This document shows positions 26,949 to 35,880 of a stretch of DNA of 37,512 nucleotides, piece by piece. Source of the stretch: Burkholderiales bacterium (GTDB taxonomy: Bacteria; Pseudomonadota; Gammaproteobacteria; Burkholderiales; Burkholderiaceae_C); assembly GCA_028869005.1 (NCBI GenBank), contig JAGWTJ010000005.1, forward strand, positions 1-37,512, in the 5' to 3' direction. Below the pieces are notes generated by a model that was not told the DNA's origin, did no database searches, and saw nothing but the letters and a program-made list of their open reading frames with translations. Every line of letters begins with the position of its first letter. Position 1 is the first letter of the stretch. The position numbers and the translations under genes were made by a program.

Positions 26949-27929
26949 ATGAAGATTGCCATCCTCGGCGCGGGCGCCTGGGGCACTGCGCTCGCGGTGT
27001 CGGCGGCGGCACGGCACGACGTGTGCCTGTGGGCACGCGACGCGGCGCAGGCCGCGGCACTGGCGCGCGAGCGCTGCAACCGGCGCTATCTCGGCGAAGT
27101 CGCGCTGCCGCCGGCGCTGCGCATCACGGCCGAACGCGACGCGGCACTGGCGCACGCGGCGCACGGCCTCACCGTCGTCGCCACGCCGATGTCGGGCTTG
27201 CGCCAGACGCTGGCCGCGCTGCCCGACGCGCGCGCTGTGATCTGGCTCAGCAAGGGCTTCGAAGCGGCGACCGGCGCGCTCGGCCACGAGATCGCGCACC
27301 AAGTGCGGCCCGCGGCCGCCTGCGGTGTGCTGTCGGGGCCGAGCTTTGCACTCGAAGTGGCGCGCGGCCAGCCGACGGCGCTGGTGGTGGCGAGCGGCGA
27401 TGACGCGCTCGCGGCGCAGGTGCTGCAGGCCTTTCACGGCGAGGCGCTGCGCGTCTATACGTCGAACGACGTCGTCGGCGTCGAGGTCGGCGGCGCGGTG
27501 AAGAACGTGCTCGCGATTGCGGTCGGTGCGCTCGACGGCATGCAGCTCGGCCTGAACGCGCGCGCCGCGCTCATCACGCGCGGGCTGGCCGAGATCACGC
27601 GGCTCGGCGTGGCGCTTGGTGCGCGTGCCGAAACCTTCATGGGGCTGTCGGGACTGGGCGACCTCGTGCTCACCGCCACCGGCGATCTGTCGCGCAATCG
27701 CCGCGTCGGCCTGCTGCTCGCCGCCGGACGACCGCTGGCCCAGGCGCTGGCCGAGCTCGGTCACGTCGCCGAAGGCGTGTCGACGGCGCCGGTGGTGCTG
27801 GCCCGCGCGCGCGCGCTCGGCGTCGAGATGCCGATCACGCAATGCGTCGTCGACGCCCTCGAGGGTCGCGCCACGGTGGCGCAGGCGGTGCAGCGGTTGA
27901 TGGGGCGCGAGGCGCGCACGGAGAGCTGA
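26949..27929 (+). CDS. gpsA: NAD(P)H-dependent glycerol-3-phosphate dehydrogenase
   Basis: The 326-aa enzyme reduces dihydroxyacetone phosphate to sn-glycerol-3-phosphate for phospholipid synthesis. It has the Rossmann motif [11 protein letters not shown] (5-15), [20 protein letters not shown], catalytic Lys185 in [11 protein letters not shown], and the C-terminal [21 protein letters not shown]. All key residues are present. It converges with trmL across a 51-bp gap containing a GC-rich hairpin. Confidence 0.97.
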   Translation: MKIAILGAGAWGTALAVSAAARHDVCLWARDAAQAAALARERCNRRYLGEVALPPALRITAERDAALAHAAHGLTVVATPMSGLRQTLAALPDARAVIWLSKGFEAATGALGHEIAHQVRPAAACGVLSGPSFALEVARGQPTALVVASGDDALAAQVLQAFHGEALRVYTSNDVVGVEVGGAVKNVLAIAVGALDGMQLGLNARAALITRGLAEITRLGVALGARAETFMGLSGLGDLVLTATGDLSRNRRVGLLLAAGRPLAQALAELGHVAEGVSTAPVVLARARALGVEMPITQCVVDALEGRATVAQAVQRLMGREARTES

Positions 27930-27936
27930 GGTGCAG

Positions 27937-27965
27937 GCGCCGGCCCGCCCGCGTCCCGCCGGCGC
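27937..27965. terminator. Possible bidirectional hairpin between gpsA and trmL
   Basis: GCGCCGGC and GCCGGCGC form an 8-bp stem with a 13-nt loop between two convergent genes. There is no T tract, so its activity as an intrinsic terminator is uncertain. Confidence 0.4.
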
Positions 27966-27980
27966 GCATCGCGTGGCCCG

Positions 27981-28451
27981 TCACACCGCACCGGCAAAGC
28001 CGAGCTGGCGCCAGGCCTCGAACACTGTCACTGCCACCGCGTTGGACAGATTCAGGCTGCGCTGGCCGGCGCGCATCGGCAGGCGTAACTGTTGCGCCGG
28101 TGCGAAGCGCTCGCGCAACTCGATCGCCAGGCCGCGCGTCTCGCTGCCGAAGACGAACCAGTCGCCGGCCTCGAAGGCCACATCGCCGGGGCGGCGCGTG
28201 CCCCGCGTGGTGAGCGCGAACATGCGCGCCGCCAGCGGCTGTTCGCTCCTCAGCAGCGCGTCCCACGAGCCGTGCACGCGCACGCTGGCGTGCTCGTGAT
28301 AGTCGAGTCCGGCGCGGCGCAGCAGCCGGTCGTCCATCGAGAAGCCGAGCGGCTCGATCAGATGCAGCTGGCAGCCGGTGTTGGCCGCCAGCCGGATGAC
28401 GTTCCCGGTGTTGGGCGGAATTTCGGGCGCGACCAGGACGATGTGGAACAT
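27981..28451 (-). CDS. trmL: tRNA (cytidine(34)-2'-O)-methyltransferase
   Basis: The 156-aa SPOUT-class enzyme methylates the wobble ribose of tRNA-Leu isoacceptors using SAM. The start HIVLVAPEIPPNTGNVIRLA, the central VFGSETRGL and the C-terminal knot RLPMRAGQRSLNLSNAVAV are diagnostic of TrmL/CspR. It lies 23 bp after comF and is likely co-transcribed with it. Confidence 0.95.
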   Translation of the reverse strand: MFHIVLVAPEIPPNTGNVIRLAANTGCQLHLIEPLGFSMDDRLLRRAGLDYHEHASVRVHGSWDALLRSEQPLAARMFALTTRGTRRPGDVAFEAGDWFVFGSETRGLAIELRERFAPAQQLRLPMRAGQRSLNLSNAVAVTVFEAWRQLGFAGAV

Positions 28452-28474
28452 CGAGGGCTCAGGGCGCTCGGCGC

Positions 28475-29251
28475 TCAGTCGCGCCCCGCCGGGGCCGGCG
28501 TGCGCGCCAGCACCCACAGTTCGACCGCCACCGCACCGCCGCGTCGCAGCGCGGCGCTCGCCTCGCGCGCCGTGGCACCGGTGGTGAACACGTCGTCGAC
28601 CAGCGCCACGCGGCGGCCGGCCAGTTGCGGGCGTGCCGTCGGCGGCACCGTGAAGGCCGCGCGCAGGTTGCGTTCGCGTTCGGCGCGCGTCAACTTGGCC
28701 TGATGCGCGGTATCGAGTGCGCGCGCGAGCAGGTCCGCGCGTGCCGGCACGCGCAGCTCGCGCGCCACGCGGCGCGCAAGCTCCCAGGCCTGGTTGAAGC
28801 CGCGTTCGGCCAGCCGCGCCGGCGCCAGCGGTACCGGCAGCACGAGCTCGGGCGGCGCGGCGTCGCGTGCCGCCAGGTCGCGCGCAACCGCAGTGGCGAG
28901 CGGCGGTGCCAGCGCGCACGCGAGCTCGGCCTGCGCGCCGAACTTCCAGCGGCCGATGAGGCGGTCCCATGGGAAGGCGTAATCGAAGGCGACCACCGTG
29001 CGCTCGAACGGCGGCGGCGCGCGCAGGCACTCGCCGCAGGCGGCCAGCGCGGTGCCGGTGGCCAGGCCGCAGCGTACACAGCGCATGCGCTCGGCGCCGA
29101 AGCGCTGCCGGCAGGGCCCGCACAAGCGCGCCCAGGACCAACGGCGACAGACTTCGCATTGCACGGGCACGTGCTGCTCCACGCGCCGGGCCACGCGCTG
29201 CCCGAAGGTCGCGCCGGCATCCACAAGGGCGACAAGGGCGTGCGGCCACAT
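28475..29251 (-). CDS. comF: ComF family phosphoribosyltransferase-like protein
   Basis: The 258-aa protein has N-terminal Cys pairs of a zinc-binding domain (CEVCRRW, LCGPCRQ, CVRCG, CGECL), then a PRTase domain with the PRPP loop RVALVDDVFTTGATA and the ComF signature LAERGFNQAWELA. ComF/GntX proteins are linked to natural transformation and DNA uptake. The start is ATG at 29251 with GAGGCG directly before it. A -10-like TATATT lies just upstream on the same strand. It diverges from the methyltransferase-like gene with 22 bp between start codons. Confidence 0.94.
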   Translation of the reverse strand: MWPHALVALVDAGATFGQRVARRVEQHVPVQCEVCRRWSWARLCGPCRQRFGAERMRCVRCGLATGTALAACGECLRAPPPFERTVVAFDYAFPWDRLIGRWKFGAQAELACALAPPLATAVARDLAARDAAPPELVLPVPLAPARLAERGFNQAWELARRVARELRVPARADLLARALDTAHQAKLTRAERERNLRAAFTVPPTARPQLAGRRVALVDDVFTTGATAREASAALRRGGAVAVELWVLARTPAPAGRD

Positions 29252-29257
29252 CGCCTC

Positions 29258-29265
29258 AATATACT
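29258..29265. promoter_or_regulatory. Overlapping divergent -10 elements between comF and methyltransferase-like gene
   Basis: AATATACT reads TATACT rightward (29260-29265, 8 nt before the ATG at 29274) and TATATT leftward (29263-29258, 6 nt before the comF ATG at 29251). It is the only AT-rich patch in the 22-bp gap, so both promoters must overlap and both mRNAs would have minimal leaders. Confidence 0.5.
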
Positions 29266-29273
29266 GTCAGGCC

Positions 29274-30221
29274 ATGGCCGACGATGCGCACATCGCCGCC
29301 GCAGCGCCGGCGCTCGGCACGCAGCGGTCGGACCCGGTGGCGCTGCGCCACCTGCGCCGGCGCCTGTGGGGCGCCGAAGGCGCGCCCTGGTTGCATCGCG
29401 AGGTCGCGCGCCGCATGGCCGAGCGACTGCCGGTGATCAAGATGCAGCCGACGACGGTCGTCGACTGGTGGGCGACGCTCGGCGGCAGCGCCGATGCGCT
29501 TGCCGCTGCCTATCCTTCGGCGCGCCGCGTCGTGGTGCGGCCCGACGATGTCGCCGCCACGCGCAGCGATGCGCGTGGCGTGCCACGCCCGGCGTGGTGG
29601 TCACCCGGCCGCTGGCGCGGCGCGGCGCGGCCGCAAGACGCCGACTCGGTCGCCGAAGCACAGCTTGCCGAAGGCGCCGGCGAACTGCTGTGGGCCAACA
29701 TGACGCTGCACTTCGCGGCCGACCCGCTGGCGACGATGCGGCAGTGGCGGCGCATGCTGGCCGTCGACGGCTTCCTGATGTTCTCGACGCTCGGACCGGG
29801 CTCGCTCGGGCGCCTGCGCGACCTGTACCGCGCGCATGGCTGGAGCGCGCCGCATGCGCCCTTCGTCGATATGCACGACCTCGGCGACATGCTGATCGAG
29901 GCCGGCTTCGCCGACCCGGTGATGGACCAGGAAACCCTGACCTTGACCTGGGCCGACGGCGAGGCGCTGCTGGCCGAACTGCGCACACTCGGCGGCAACG
30001 CCGACACGGCCCGCTACCGTGGCCTGCGCACGCCGCGTTGGCGCCGTGAACTGGTCGGCGCGCTGGCGCGCGACGCCGGCGCTGATGACCGCATCGCGCT
30101 CGACCTCGAGGTCGTCTACGGGCATGCCTTCCGTCCGCCGCCGCGTGCGCGCGTCGCCGCCGAGACCACGTTGCCCGTGCAGGATCTGCGCGCGATGATG
30201 CGTGCCGGCCGGCGCCGCTGA
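29274..30221 (+). CDS. BioC-like methyltransferase-fold protein with degenerate SAM motif
   Basis: The 315-aa protein resembles class I methyltransferases of the BioC type (malonyl-ACP methyl ester formation in biotin synthesis). It has APWLHREVARRMAERLPVIK near the N-terminus, a central ELLWANMTLHFAADPLATMRQW and LAVDGFLMFSTLGPGSLGRL. The SAM-binding motif I, normally DLGCGTG-like, reads VVDWWATLGGSADAL, and the following acidic strand is also poor, so SAM binding may be altered or lost. An upstream ORF extension (28998) overlaps comF antisense and is rejected. The biotin role is uncertain; no other bio gene is in view. Confidence 0.78.
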   Translation: MADDAHIAAAAPALGTQRSDPVALRHLRRRLWGAEGAPWLHREVARRMAERLPVIKMQPTTVVDWWATLGGSADALAAAYPSARRVVVRPDDVAATRSDARGVPRPAWWSPGRWRGAARPQDADSVAEAQLAEGAGELLWANMTLHFAADPLATMRQWRRMLAVDGFLMFSTLGPGSLGRLRDLYRAHGWSAPHAPFVDMHDLGDMLIEAGFADPVMDQETLTLTWADGEALLAELRTLGGNADTARYRGLRTPRWRRELVGALARDAGADDRIALDLEVVYGHAFRPPPRARVAAETTLPVQDLRAMMRAGRRR

Positions 30222-30375
30222 GCGTGCATGGGGGCGGCGCCGGCACCGCGGGCCGATCGGTGCGCGACGATGGCGGCGCGTGGTGCGTGGTGCGGCCCGT
30301 GGTGACGACACTGCGGCCCACGCTCCTAGGGTATGCGCGGTGTCCGTACAGCCCGGACTTGCGCCGACCTGGGAC

Positions 30376-30381
30376 TAGAAT
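30376..30381 (+). promoter_or_regulatory. Candidate -10 hexamer (TAGAAT) for the cox cluster
   Basis: GGGACTAGAATCGCGCC stands out in the 275-bp gene-free interval 30222-30496, the longest in the window. It would give a leader of about 110 nt before the DUF2244 gene. The -35 (CCGGAC at 17-nt spacing) is poor. I see no other feature in the interval. Confidence 0.4.
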
Positions 30382-30496
30382 CGCGCCGCCTTAAGCTGGG
30401 TCAAGGATTCGACCCGCGCCCAAGACTAGGCCGGCGTCGCGTCGCGCTGTCCGTGCCGAGTTCCATTTCAATCCGACGCCCGTGTTGCCGACCGCG

Positions 30497-31087
30497 ATGA
30501 CCGCGAGCTTTGCCCCCAGTTCCTGGCCCGCCCTTGCGCCGGCCGTGCGCGGGGCTGCCGTGGCGTCGGTGCGCGCCGTGCCGCTGGCGGGGATGCCCGC
30601 CGCGTGGCAATGGGTGCTGCGGCCGAACTGCTCGATCTCGCCGCACCAATTGCTGTCGGTGTACCTGTCCTTGTGCATCGTCTCGCTGGCCATCGCCGGC
30701 GTGTGCTTCTGGCTGGGCGCGACCTATGTGCTCGGTTTCACCGGCCTCGAGTTGCTGATGGTCGGCCTGGCGCTCGTTGTGTTCGCGCGCCACGCCTGCG
30801 ACGGCGACACCCTGACACTGATGGGCGCGTCGCTGCTCGTCGAGCAGCGGCGCGGCGCGCGCACCCTGCGTACCGACTTCATGGCCGACTGGCTTCGCGT
30901 CGAGCCCGCTGCCGGCCAGGGGTCGCTGATCGAGATCAGCGGCCAGGGCCGCAGCGTGCGCGTGGGCCGCCACCTGCGGCGCGAGCACCGCGCCGAGTTC
31001 GCACGCCAGCTGCGCGCCGCCTTGCGCCGCCTGCCGCCCGTCTCCGAGCCTGCATCCGCCGCCACGCCGGCCCCGCATCGCCCCTGA
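30497..31087 (+). CDS. DUF2244 membrane protein at the head of the cox cluster
   Basis: The protein is about 196 aa, with two adjacent transmembrane helices (YLSLCIVSLAIAGVCFWLGATY and LELLMVGLALVVFARHA) after a conserved WVLRPNCSISPHQLL. A cytosolic C-terminal domain follows (LLVEQRRGARTLRTDFMADWLRVE ... VRVGRHLRREHRAEFARQLRAAL). DUF2244 proteins are regularly encoded beside cytochrome c oxidase subunit genes; the function is unknown. A GTG at 30482 is an alternative start. It lies 22 bp before ctaC, so co-transcription is likely. Confidence 0.85.
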   Translation: MTASFAPSSWPALAPAVRGAAVASVRAVPLAGMPAAWQWVLRPNCSISPHQLLSVYLSLCIVSLAIAGVCFWLGATYVLGFTGLELLMVGLALVVFARHACDGDTLTLMGASLLVEQRRGARTLRTDFMADWLRVEPAAGQGSLIEISGQGRSVRVGRHLRREHRAEFARQLRAALRRLPPVSEPASAATPAPHRP

Positions 31088-31109
31088 TCCGACCAAGGAA
31101 ACGACGAAG

Positions 31110-32291
31110 ATGACCCAGCCTACCGGGCCGCGCCTCGCGCACCTCGCCGCGCTTGCCGGCGCCCTGTTCGCCACGGGCCTGGCGCGCGCCGCCGGCAATG
31201 TCAACGATCTGCCCGGCGGTCCGGCCGTCAACCAGATCAACCTGCATCCACCGGTCAGCCCGATCGCGCAGCAGCAGATCTGGCTGCACAACGTGACGAT
31301 GCTGGTGTGCCTGGTGATCGGCGTGCTGGTGTTCGGCGCGATGCTGATCTCCATCGTCAAGCACCGCCGCTCGGTCGGGCACCAGGCGGCGCACTTCCAC
31401 GAGAGCGTGGCCGTCGAGATCGCGTGGACGGTGGTGCCCTTCATCATCGTCGTCACGCTCGGCGCGCTGGCCACGCGCACCGTGGTGGCGCAGAAGGACA
31501 CGTCGAACGCCGACCTCACGATCAAGGCCACCGGCTACCAGTGGAAGTGGGGCTACGACTACCTCAAGGGCGAGGGCGAGGGCATCGGCTTCCTGTCCAC
31601 GCTGGACCCGGCGCAGCGCGACCTGTCCAACAGCGGCAAGCCGCCGCCCCTCGACAACTACCTGCTGAAGGTCGACAACCCGCTGGTGGTGCCGGTCGAC
31701 AAGAAGATCCGCGTCATCACCACCGCCGGCGACGTCATCCACTCGTGGATGGTGCCGGCCTTCGGCGTCAAGCAAGACGCCATTCCCGGCTTCGTGCGCG
31801 ACACCTGGTTCCGCGCCGACAAGCCGGGCGACTACTACGGCCAGTGCGCCGAGCTGTGCGGCAAGGAACACGCCTACATGCCGATCCACGTGCGCGTGCT
31901 GGCCGCCGCCGACTACAGCAAGTGGGTCGACGGCAAGATGAAGGAGCTGGCCGCCGCTGCCGACGACCCGAACAAGGTCTGGACGCTGCCCGACCTCGTC
32001 GCGCGCGGCGAGAAGGTCTACAGCGCCAACTGTGCCGCCTGCCATCGGCCCGACGGCAAAGGCGCCGGCCCGATCAAGCCGCTCGACGGCAGCGCCATCG
32101 TACTCAACGACCCTGCCGCCGAGATCCGCACCGTGCTCGACGGCCGCCTGAACGGCGCCATGCCGTCGTGGAGCAAGCAGCTGTCCGACACCGAGATCGC
32201 CGCCGTCATCACCTACACGAAGAACTCGTGGAGCAACAAGACCGGCAAGCTCGTGCAACCCACCGAAGTGGCAGCCGCGCGCAAGCCGTGA
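31110..32291 (+). CDS. ctaC: Cytochrome c oxidase subunit II with fused cytochrome c domain
   Basis: The 393-aa protein has a signal peptide ([18 protein letters not shown]), two membrane helices, and a periplasmic cupredoxin with CuA ligands His211 (HSWMVPAFG), Cys246, Cys250, His254 and Met257 ([12 protein letters not shown]). A C-terminal class I cytochrome c domain carries the heme motif CAACH at 308-312. This caa3-like layout lets the oxidase take electrons through its own heme c. AAGGAAACGACGAAG precedes the ATG. It lies 31 bp upstream of ctaD. Confidence 0.97.
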   Translation: MTQPTGPRLAHLAALAGALFATGLARAAGNVNDLPGGPAVNQINLHPPVSPIAQQQIWLHNVTMLVCLVIGVLVFGAMLISIVKHRRSVGHQAAHFHESVAVEIAWTVVPFIIVVTLGALATRTVVAQKDTSNADLTIKATGYQWKWGYDYLKGEGEGIGFLSTLDPAQRDLSNSGKPPPLDNYLLKVDNPLVVPVDKKIRVITTAGDVIHSWMVPAFGVKQDAIPGFVRDTWFRADKPGDYYGQCAELCGKEHAYMPIHVRVLAAADYSKWVDGKMKELAAAADDPNKVWTLPDLVARGEKVYSANCAACHRPDGKGAGPIKPLDGSAIVLNDPAAEIRTVLDGRLNGAMPSWSKQLSDTEIAAVITYTKNSWSNKTGKLVQPTEVAAARKP

Positions 32292-32322
32292 CCGCCCCGC
32301 CCCGCATTCCGAGGATCGACCG

Positions 32323-33954
32323 ATGAGCGCAGTTCTCCAACCCAGCGGCCACGCGGGTCATGCCGGCCACGACGACCACGCGCACGGCCGTCCGCACGGC
32401 TGGCGGCGCTGGCTGTTCGCGACCAACCACAAGGACATCGGCACGATGTACCTGCTGTTCAGCTTCACGATGCTGGTCGTCGGCGGCACGCTGGCGATGG
32501 GCATCCGTGCCGAGCTGTTCGAGCCCGGGCTGCAGTTCTTCAACCCGGAGATGTTCAATCAGCTCACGACGATGCATGGGCTGATCATGGTCTTCGGCGC
32601 CATCATGCCGGCCTTCGTGGGCTTCGCGAACTGGATGGTGCCGCTGCAGATCGGCGCCGCCGACATGGCCTTCGCGCGCATGAACAACCTCAGCTTCTGG
32701 CTGCTGGTGCCGGCGGCGATCCTGCTCGTGGGGGCCTTCTTCATGCCCGGCGGCGCGCCGGCGGCCGGCTGGACGCTGTATGCGCCGCTCACGCTGCAGA
32801 TGGGCCCGTCGATGGACTTCGCGATCTTCGCGATCCACATCATGGGCATGAGCTCGATCATGGGCTCGATCAACATCATCGTCACCATCCTCAATCTGCG
32901 CGCGCCGGGCATGACGCTGATGAAGATGCCGATGTTCTCCTGGACTTGGCTCATCACCGCCTACCTGCTGATCGCGGTGATGCCGGTGCTGGCCGGCGCG
33001 CTGACGATGACGCTCACCGACCGCCACTTCGGCACCTCGTTCTTCAGCGCGGCCGGCGGCGGCGACCCGATCATGTACCAGCACATCTTCTGGTTCTTCG
33101 GGCACCCCGAGGTCTACATCATGATCCTGCCGGCGTTCGGCATGATCAGCCAGATCATCCCGGCGTTCGCGCGCAAGAAGCTGTTCGGCTACACGTCGAT
33201 GGTGTACGCCACGGCGTCGATCGCGATCCTGTCGATGATCGTCTGGGCGCACCACATGTTCACCACCGGCATGCCGGTGACGGGGCAGCTGTTCTTCATG
33301 TACGCGACCATGCTGATCGCGGTGCCGACCGGCGTGAAGGTCTTCAACTGGACCGCCACCATGTGGCGCGGCTCGATGAGCTTCGAGTCGCCGATGCTGT
33401 GGGCGGTGGGCTTCATCTTCGTGTTCACGATCGGCGGCTTCACCGGCGTCGTGTGCGCGATGGCGCCGGTCGACACGCAGATTCAGGACACCTACTACGT
33501 GGTGGCGCACTTCCACTACGTGCTGGTGGCCGGCTCGCTGTTCGCGATGTTCGCCGGCTACTACTACTGGGCGCCGAAGTGGACCGGCGTGATGTACGAC
33601 GAGACGCGCGGCAAGATCCACTTCTGGGGTTCGATGATCACCTTCAACCTCACCTTCTTCCCGATGCACTTCCTCGGTCTGGCCGGCATGCCGCGCCGCT
33701 ACGCCGACTACCCGATGCAGTTCGCCGACTTCAACATGATCGTCTCGATCGGCGGCTTCGGCTTCGGGTTGATGCAGCTGTACTTCTTCTTCTTCGTCGT
33801 GCTGCCGATGCTGCGCGGCAAGGGCCAGCCGGCGCCGCAGAAGCCCTGGGACGGCGCCGAGGGGCTCGAGTGGGAAGTGCCTTCGCCGGCGCCCTGGCAC
33901 ACCTTCGAGACGCCGCCCAGGCTGAGCGCCGACGCCACCAAGGTGGTGGGCTGA
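32323..33954 (+). CDS. ctaD: Cytochrome c oxidase subunit I
   Basis: The 543-aa, 12-helix catalytic subunit contains heme a and the heme a3-CuB centre. Ligands are His85 ([10 protein letters not shown]), CuB His261 cross-linked to Tyr265 ([14 protein letters not shown]), CuB His310-His311 (WAHHMFTTG), and His396/His398 ([10 protein letters not shown]). All required residues are present, including the YYVVAHFHY signature. The first 26 residues are His-rich ([18 protein letters not shown]), an extension seen in related beta-proteobacterial enzymes. GAGGATCG precedes the ATG. Confidence 0.98.
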   Translation: MSAVLQPSGHAGHAGHDDHAHGRPHGWRRWLFATNHKDIGTMYLLFSFTMLVVGGTLAMGIRAELFEPGLQFFNPEMFNQLTTMHGLIMVFGAIMPAFVGFANWMVPLQIGAADMAFARMNNLSFWLLVPAAILLVGAFFMPGGAPAAGWTLYAPLTLQMGPSMDFAIFAIHIMGMSSIMGSINIIVTILNLRAPGMTLMKMPMFSWTWLITAYLLIAVMPVLAGALTMTLTDRHFGTSFFSAAGGGDPIMYQHIFWFFGHPEVYIMILPAFGMISQIIPAFARKKLFGYTSMVYATASIAILSMIVWAHHMFTTGMPVTGQLFFMYATMLIAVPTGVKVFNWTATMWRGSMSFESPMLWAVGFIFVFTIGGFTGVVCAMAPVDTQIQDTYYVVAHFHYVLVAGSLFAMFAGYYYWAPKWTGVMYDETRGKIHFWGSMITFNLTFFPMHFLGLAGMPRRYADYPMQFADFNMIVSIGGFGFGLMQLYFFFFVVLPMLRGKGQPAPQKPWDGAEGLEWEVPSPAPWHTFETPPRLSADATKVVG

Positions 33955-33963
33955 AGCGCGGCG

Positions 33964-34098
33964 ATGCGGCAGGACGCCGTGAGCGACAAGTCCGACCAGC
34001 GCAAGGCCAACGTGCGCCTGGCGCTGATCCTGGCTTCGGTGGCGCTGGCGTTCGCGCTCGGCTTCGTCGTCAAGATGCGCTGGCTCGGGGGCACCTGA
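33964..34098 (+). CDS. Small single-helix cytochrome oxidase assembly-type protein
   Basis: The 44-aa ORF, too short for the track, fills the ctaD-ctaG gap. It has a charged N-terminus (DKSDQRKANVRL), one transmembrane helix (ALILASVALAFALGFVVKM) and a short tail ending RWLGGT. Its size, position and topology match the small cox-cluster proteins annotated as oxidase assembly factors in Burkholderiales. The start may instead be GTG at 33979, which has AGGA four bases upstream. The stop lies one base before the ctaG start, suggesting coupling. Confidence 0.72.
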   Translation: MRQDAVSDKSDQRKANVRLALILASVALAFALGFVVKMRWLGGT

Positions 34099-34099
34099 C

Positions 34100-34702
34100 G
34101 TGAGCCTGCGAACGCCCGCCGCGCTGCTGAGCGCCGACAACCGCCGCATGCTGGCCAAGCTGGTGGTGGTGGCGCTGGCGATGTTCGGCTTCGGCTATGC
34201 GCTGGTGCCGATGTACCGCGCCATCTGCGACGCGCTCGGCATCAACGTGCTGACGCTGTCGGAGCAGCGTGGTGGCAACTGGAGCGGCGCCGCGCCGAGT
34301 GCCGCCAACACTCAGGTCGACGCGACGCGCAGCATCACCGTCGAGTTCGATACCAACGCGCGCGGCCCCTGGTACTTCAAGCCCGCCGTGCGTTCGCTGC
34401 AGGTGCATCCGGGCGAACTGACCACCGTCATGTACGAGTTCCGCAACGTGCAGAACCGCACCATGGCGGCACAGGCCATCCCGAGCTACGCACCGGGCCA
34501 GGCCGGACCGTACTTCCACAAGCTGCAGTGCTTCTGCTTCAACGAATACACGCTGGCGCCGGGCGAAGGCCGCCAGTGGCCGGTGGTGTTCTTCATCGAC
34601 CCGAAGCTGCCGCGCAGCGTGACGACGATCACCTTGTCGTACACGTTCTTCGAGGTCGGCGGCAAGACGCCGGCGGCACCGGCGGCCGCGGCGGCGACAT
34701 GA
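34100..34702 (+). CDS. ctaG: Cytochrome c oxidase assembly protein CtaG/Cox11
   Basis: The 200-aa copper chaperone delivers copper to CuB of subunit I. It has an N-terminal anchor (LVVVALAMFGFGYALVPMY) and a periplasmic Ig-like domain with the copper-binding CFCF motif (Cys144, Cys146) in KLQCFCFNEYTL, then VFFIDPKLP. The start is GTG at 34100. Its stop overlaps the DUF2970 start (ATGA). Confidence 0.97.
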   Translation: MSLRTPAALLSADNRRMLAKLVVVALAMFGFGYALVPMYRAICDALGINVLTLSEQRGGNWSGAAPSAANTQVDATRSITVEFDTNARGPWYFKPAVRSLQVHPGELTTVMYEFRNVQNRTMAAQAIPSYAPGQAGPYFHKLQCFCFNEYTLAPGEGRQWPVVFFIDPKLPRSVTTITLSYTFFEVGGKTPAAPAAAAAT

Positions 34703-34932
34703 TGAGTCAGGGACTGCACGACGCCGGCCAGCGGCACGCCACGTTCGTGCAGACGATGCGCGCAGTGGCGTGGTCGTTCTTCGGCATCCGCCGGCGCGCG
34801 GGTCAGGAGCGCGACGCCGAGCGGCTGAACCCGGTGCACGTCGTGCTGGGCGGCCTGGCCGGCGTGGCACTGTTCGTCGCCGTGCTGGTGCTGCTGGTGC
34901 GCTGGGTGGTCGGCAGCGGCGTCGCCGGGTAG
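34699..34932 (+). CDS. DUF2970 small membrane protein
   Basis: The 77-aa protein has an amphipathic N-terminus (FVQTMRAVAWSFFGIRR), a KxP-like turn (ERLNPVHVVLGG) and one C-terminal transmembrane helix (LAGVALFVAVLVLLVRWVV). DUF2970 proteins are found between ctaG and ctaE in beta-proteobacteria; the role is unknown, presumably accessory to oxidase assembly. Two adjacent ATGs (34699, 34702) exist. The first overlaps the ctaG stop by 4 bp and is chosen. Confidence 0.85.
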   Translation: MMSQGLHDAGQRHATFVQTMRAVAWSFFGIRRRAGQERDAERLNPVHVVLGGLAGVALFVAVLVLLVRWVVGSGVAG

Positions 34933-34979
34933 CAGCGGCTGCGCAATCGAGAATTTCGAGGCGAGAGAGAGAGTCACAG

Positions 34980-35861
34980 ATGGCATCGAGCACACCGAGC
35001 GGCAGCGCGCCGTACTACTTCGTCCCCGCACCGTCGGAGTTCCCGGTGCAGGTGGCCTTCGGCATGCTGCTGATCATCGTCGGCGGCGCCGAATGGCTCA
35101 ACGGCCAGGACTGGGGCGCCTACGTGCTGCTGGTCGGCGTGCTGGTCTGGGTCACCGTGGTGTTCCGCTGGTTCCGCCAGGCGATCGGCGAGAGCGAGCG
35201 CCACTTGTATTCGCTGCGCGTCGACGCGTCGTACCGCTGGAGCATGAGCTGGTTCATCTTCAGCGAGGTGATGTTCTTCGGCGCCTTCTTCGGTGCCCTG
35301 TACTGGGCGCGGGTGCATTCGATCCCCGATCTGGGCGGCCTGCAAAGCCAGATCCTTTGGCCCGACTTCAAGGGCGTGTGGCCGACCGTCGGCGGCGGCA
35401 CCGCGTCGCCCACCGGCACGGTCGATCCGTTCGGCGTGATCGGCCCCTGGCCGCTGCCGACCATCAACACCGCGCTGCTGCTGAGCTCGGGCGTGACGAT
35501 CACGATCGCGCACCACGCACTGCTCGCCAACCGGCGCACCAAGACCATCTTCTGGATGTGGGTCACGGTGCTGCTCGGCCTGTCGTTCCTGTTCGTGCAG
35601 GGCTACGAGTACTCGCACGCCTATCACGAGCTCAACCTCAAGCTCAGTTCGGGCGTGTTCGGCAGCACCTTTTTCATGCTGACGGGATTCCACGGCTTTC
35701 ACGTCTTCGTCGGCATGCTGATGCTGACCTTCATCACGCTGCGCCTGATGAAGGGCCACTTCACGCCCGAGCGTCACTTCGGTTTCGAGGGTGCCGCGTG
35801 GTACTGGCACTTCGTCGACGTCGTGTGGCTCGGCCTGTACTTCCTCGTCTACTGGCTCTGA
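34980..35861 (+). CDS. ctaE: Cytochrome c oxidase subunit III
   Basis: The 293-aa subunit has seven helices. Hallmarks are YFVPAPSEFPVQVAFG at the N-terminus, WSMSWFIFSEVMFFGAFFGALYW with the conserved acidic residue, QGYEYSHAYHELNLKLSSGVFGSTFFMLTGFHG (residues spanning the lipid-binding region) and the C-terminal WHFVDVVWLGLYFLVYW. It stabilises subunit I and lines the oxygen path. A purine-rich GAGAGAGAGAG lies upstream of the ATG. A strong palindrome follows the stop. Confidence 0.98.
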   Translation: MASSTPSGSAPYYFVPAPSEFPVQVAFGMLLIIVGGAEWLNGQDWGAYVLLVGVLVWVTVVFRWFRQAIGESERHLYSLRVDASYRWSMSWFIFSEVMFFGAFFGALYWARVHSIPDLGGLQSQILWPDFKGVWPTVGGGTASPTGTVDPFGVIGPWPLPTINTALLLSSGVTITIAHHALLANRRTKTIFWMWVTVLLGLSFLFVQGYEYSHAYHELNLKLSSGVFGSTFFMLTGFHGFHVFVGMLMLTFITLRLMKGHFTPERHFGFEGAAWYWHFVDVVWLGLYFLVYWL

Positions 35862-35880
35862 GGCGCACCGCGGCCGCATC

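Noticed and set aside
32323-32400. His-rich N-terminus of CtaD as a novel metal-binding feature
   Set aside because: Similar His-rich leaders are, to my knowledge, common in CtaD of related beta-proteobacteria, so it is noted in the gene entry only.
32209-34158. 649-aa minus-strand ORF opposite ctaD
   Set aside because: His/Glu/Arg-rich antisense of subunit I codons; the His richness reflects GTG/ATG codons on the real strand, not a metal-binding protein.
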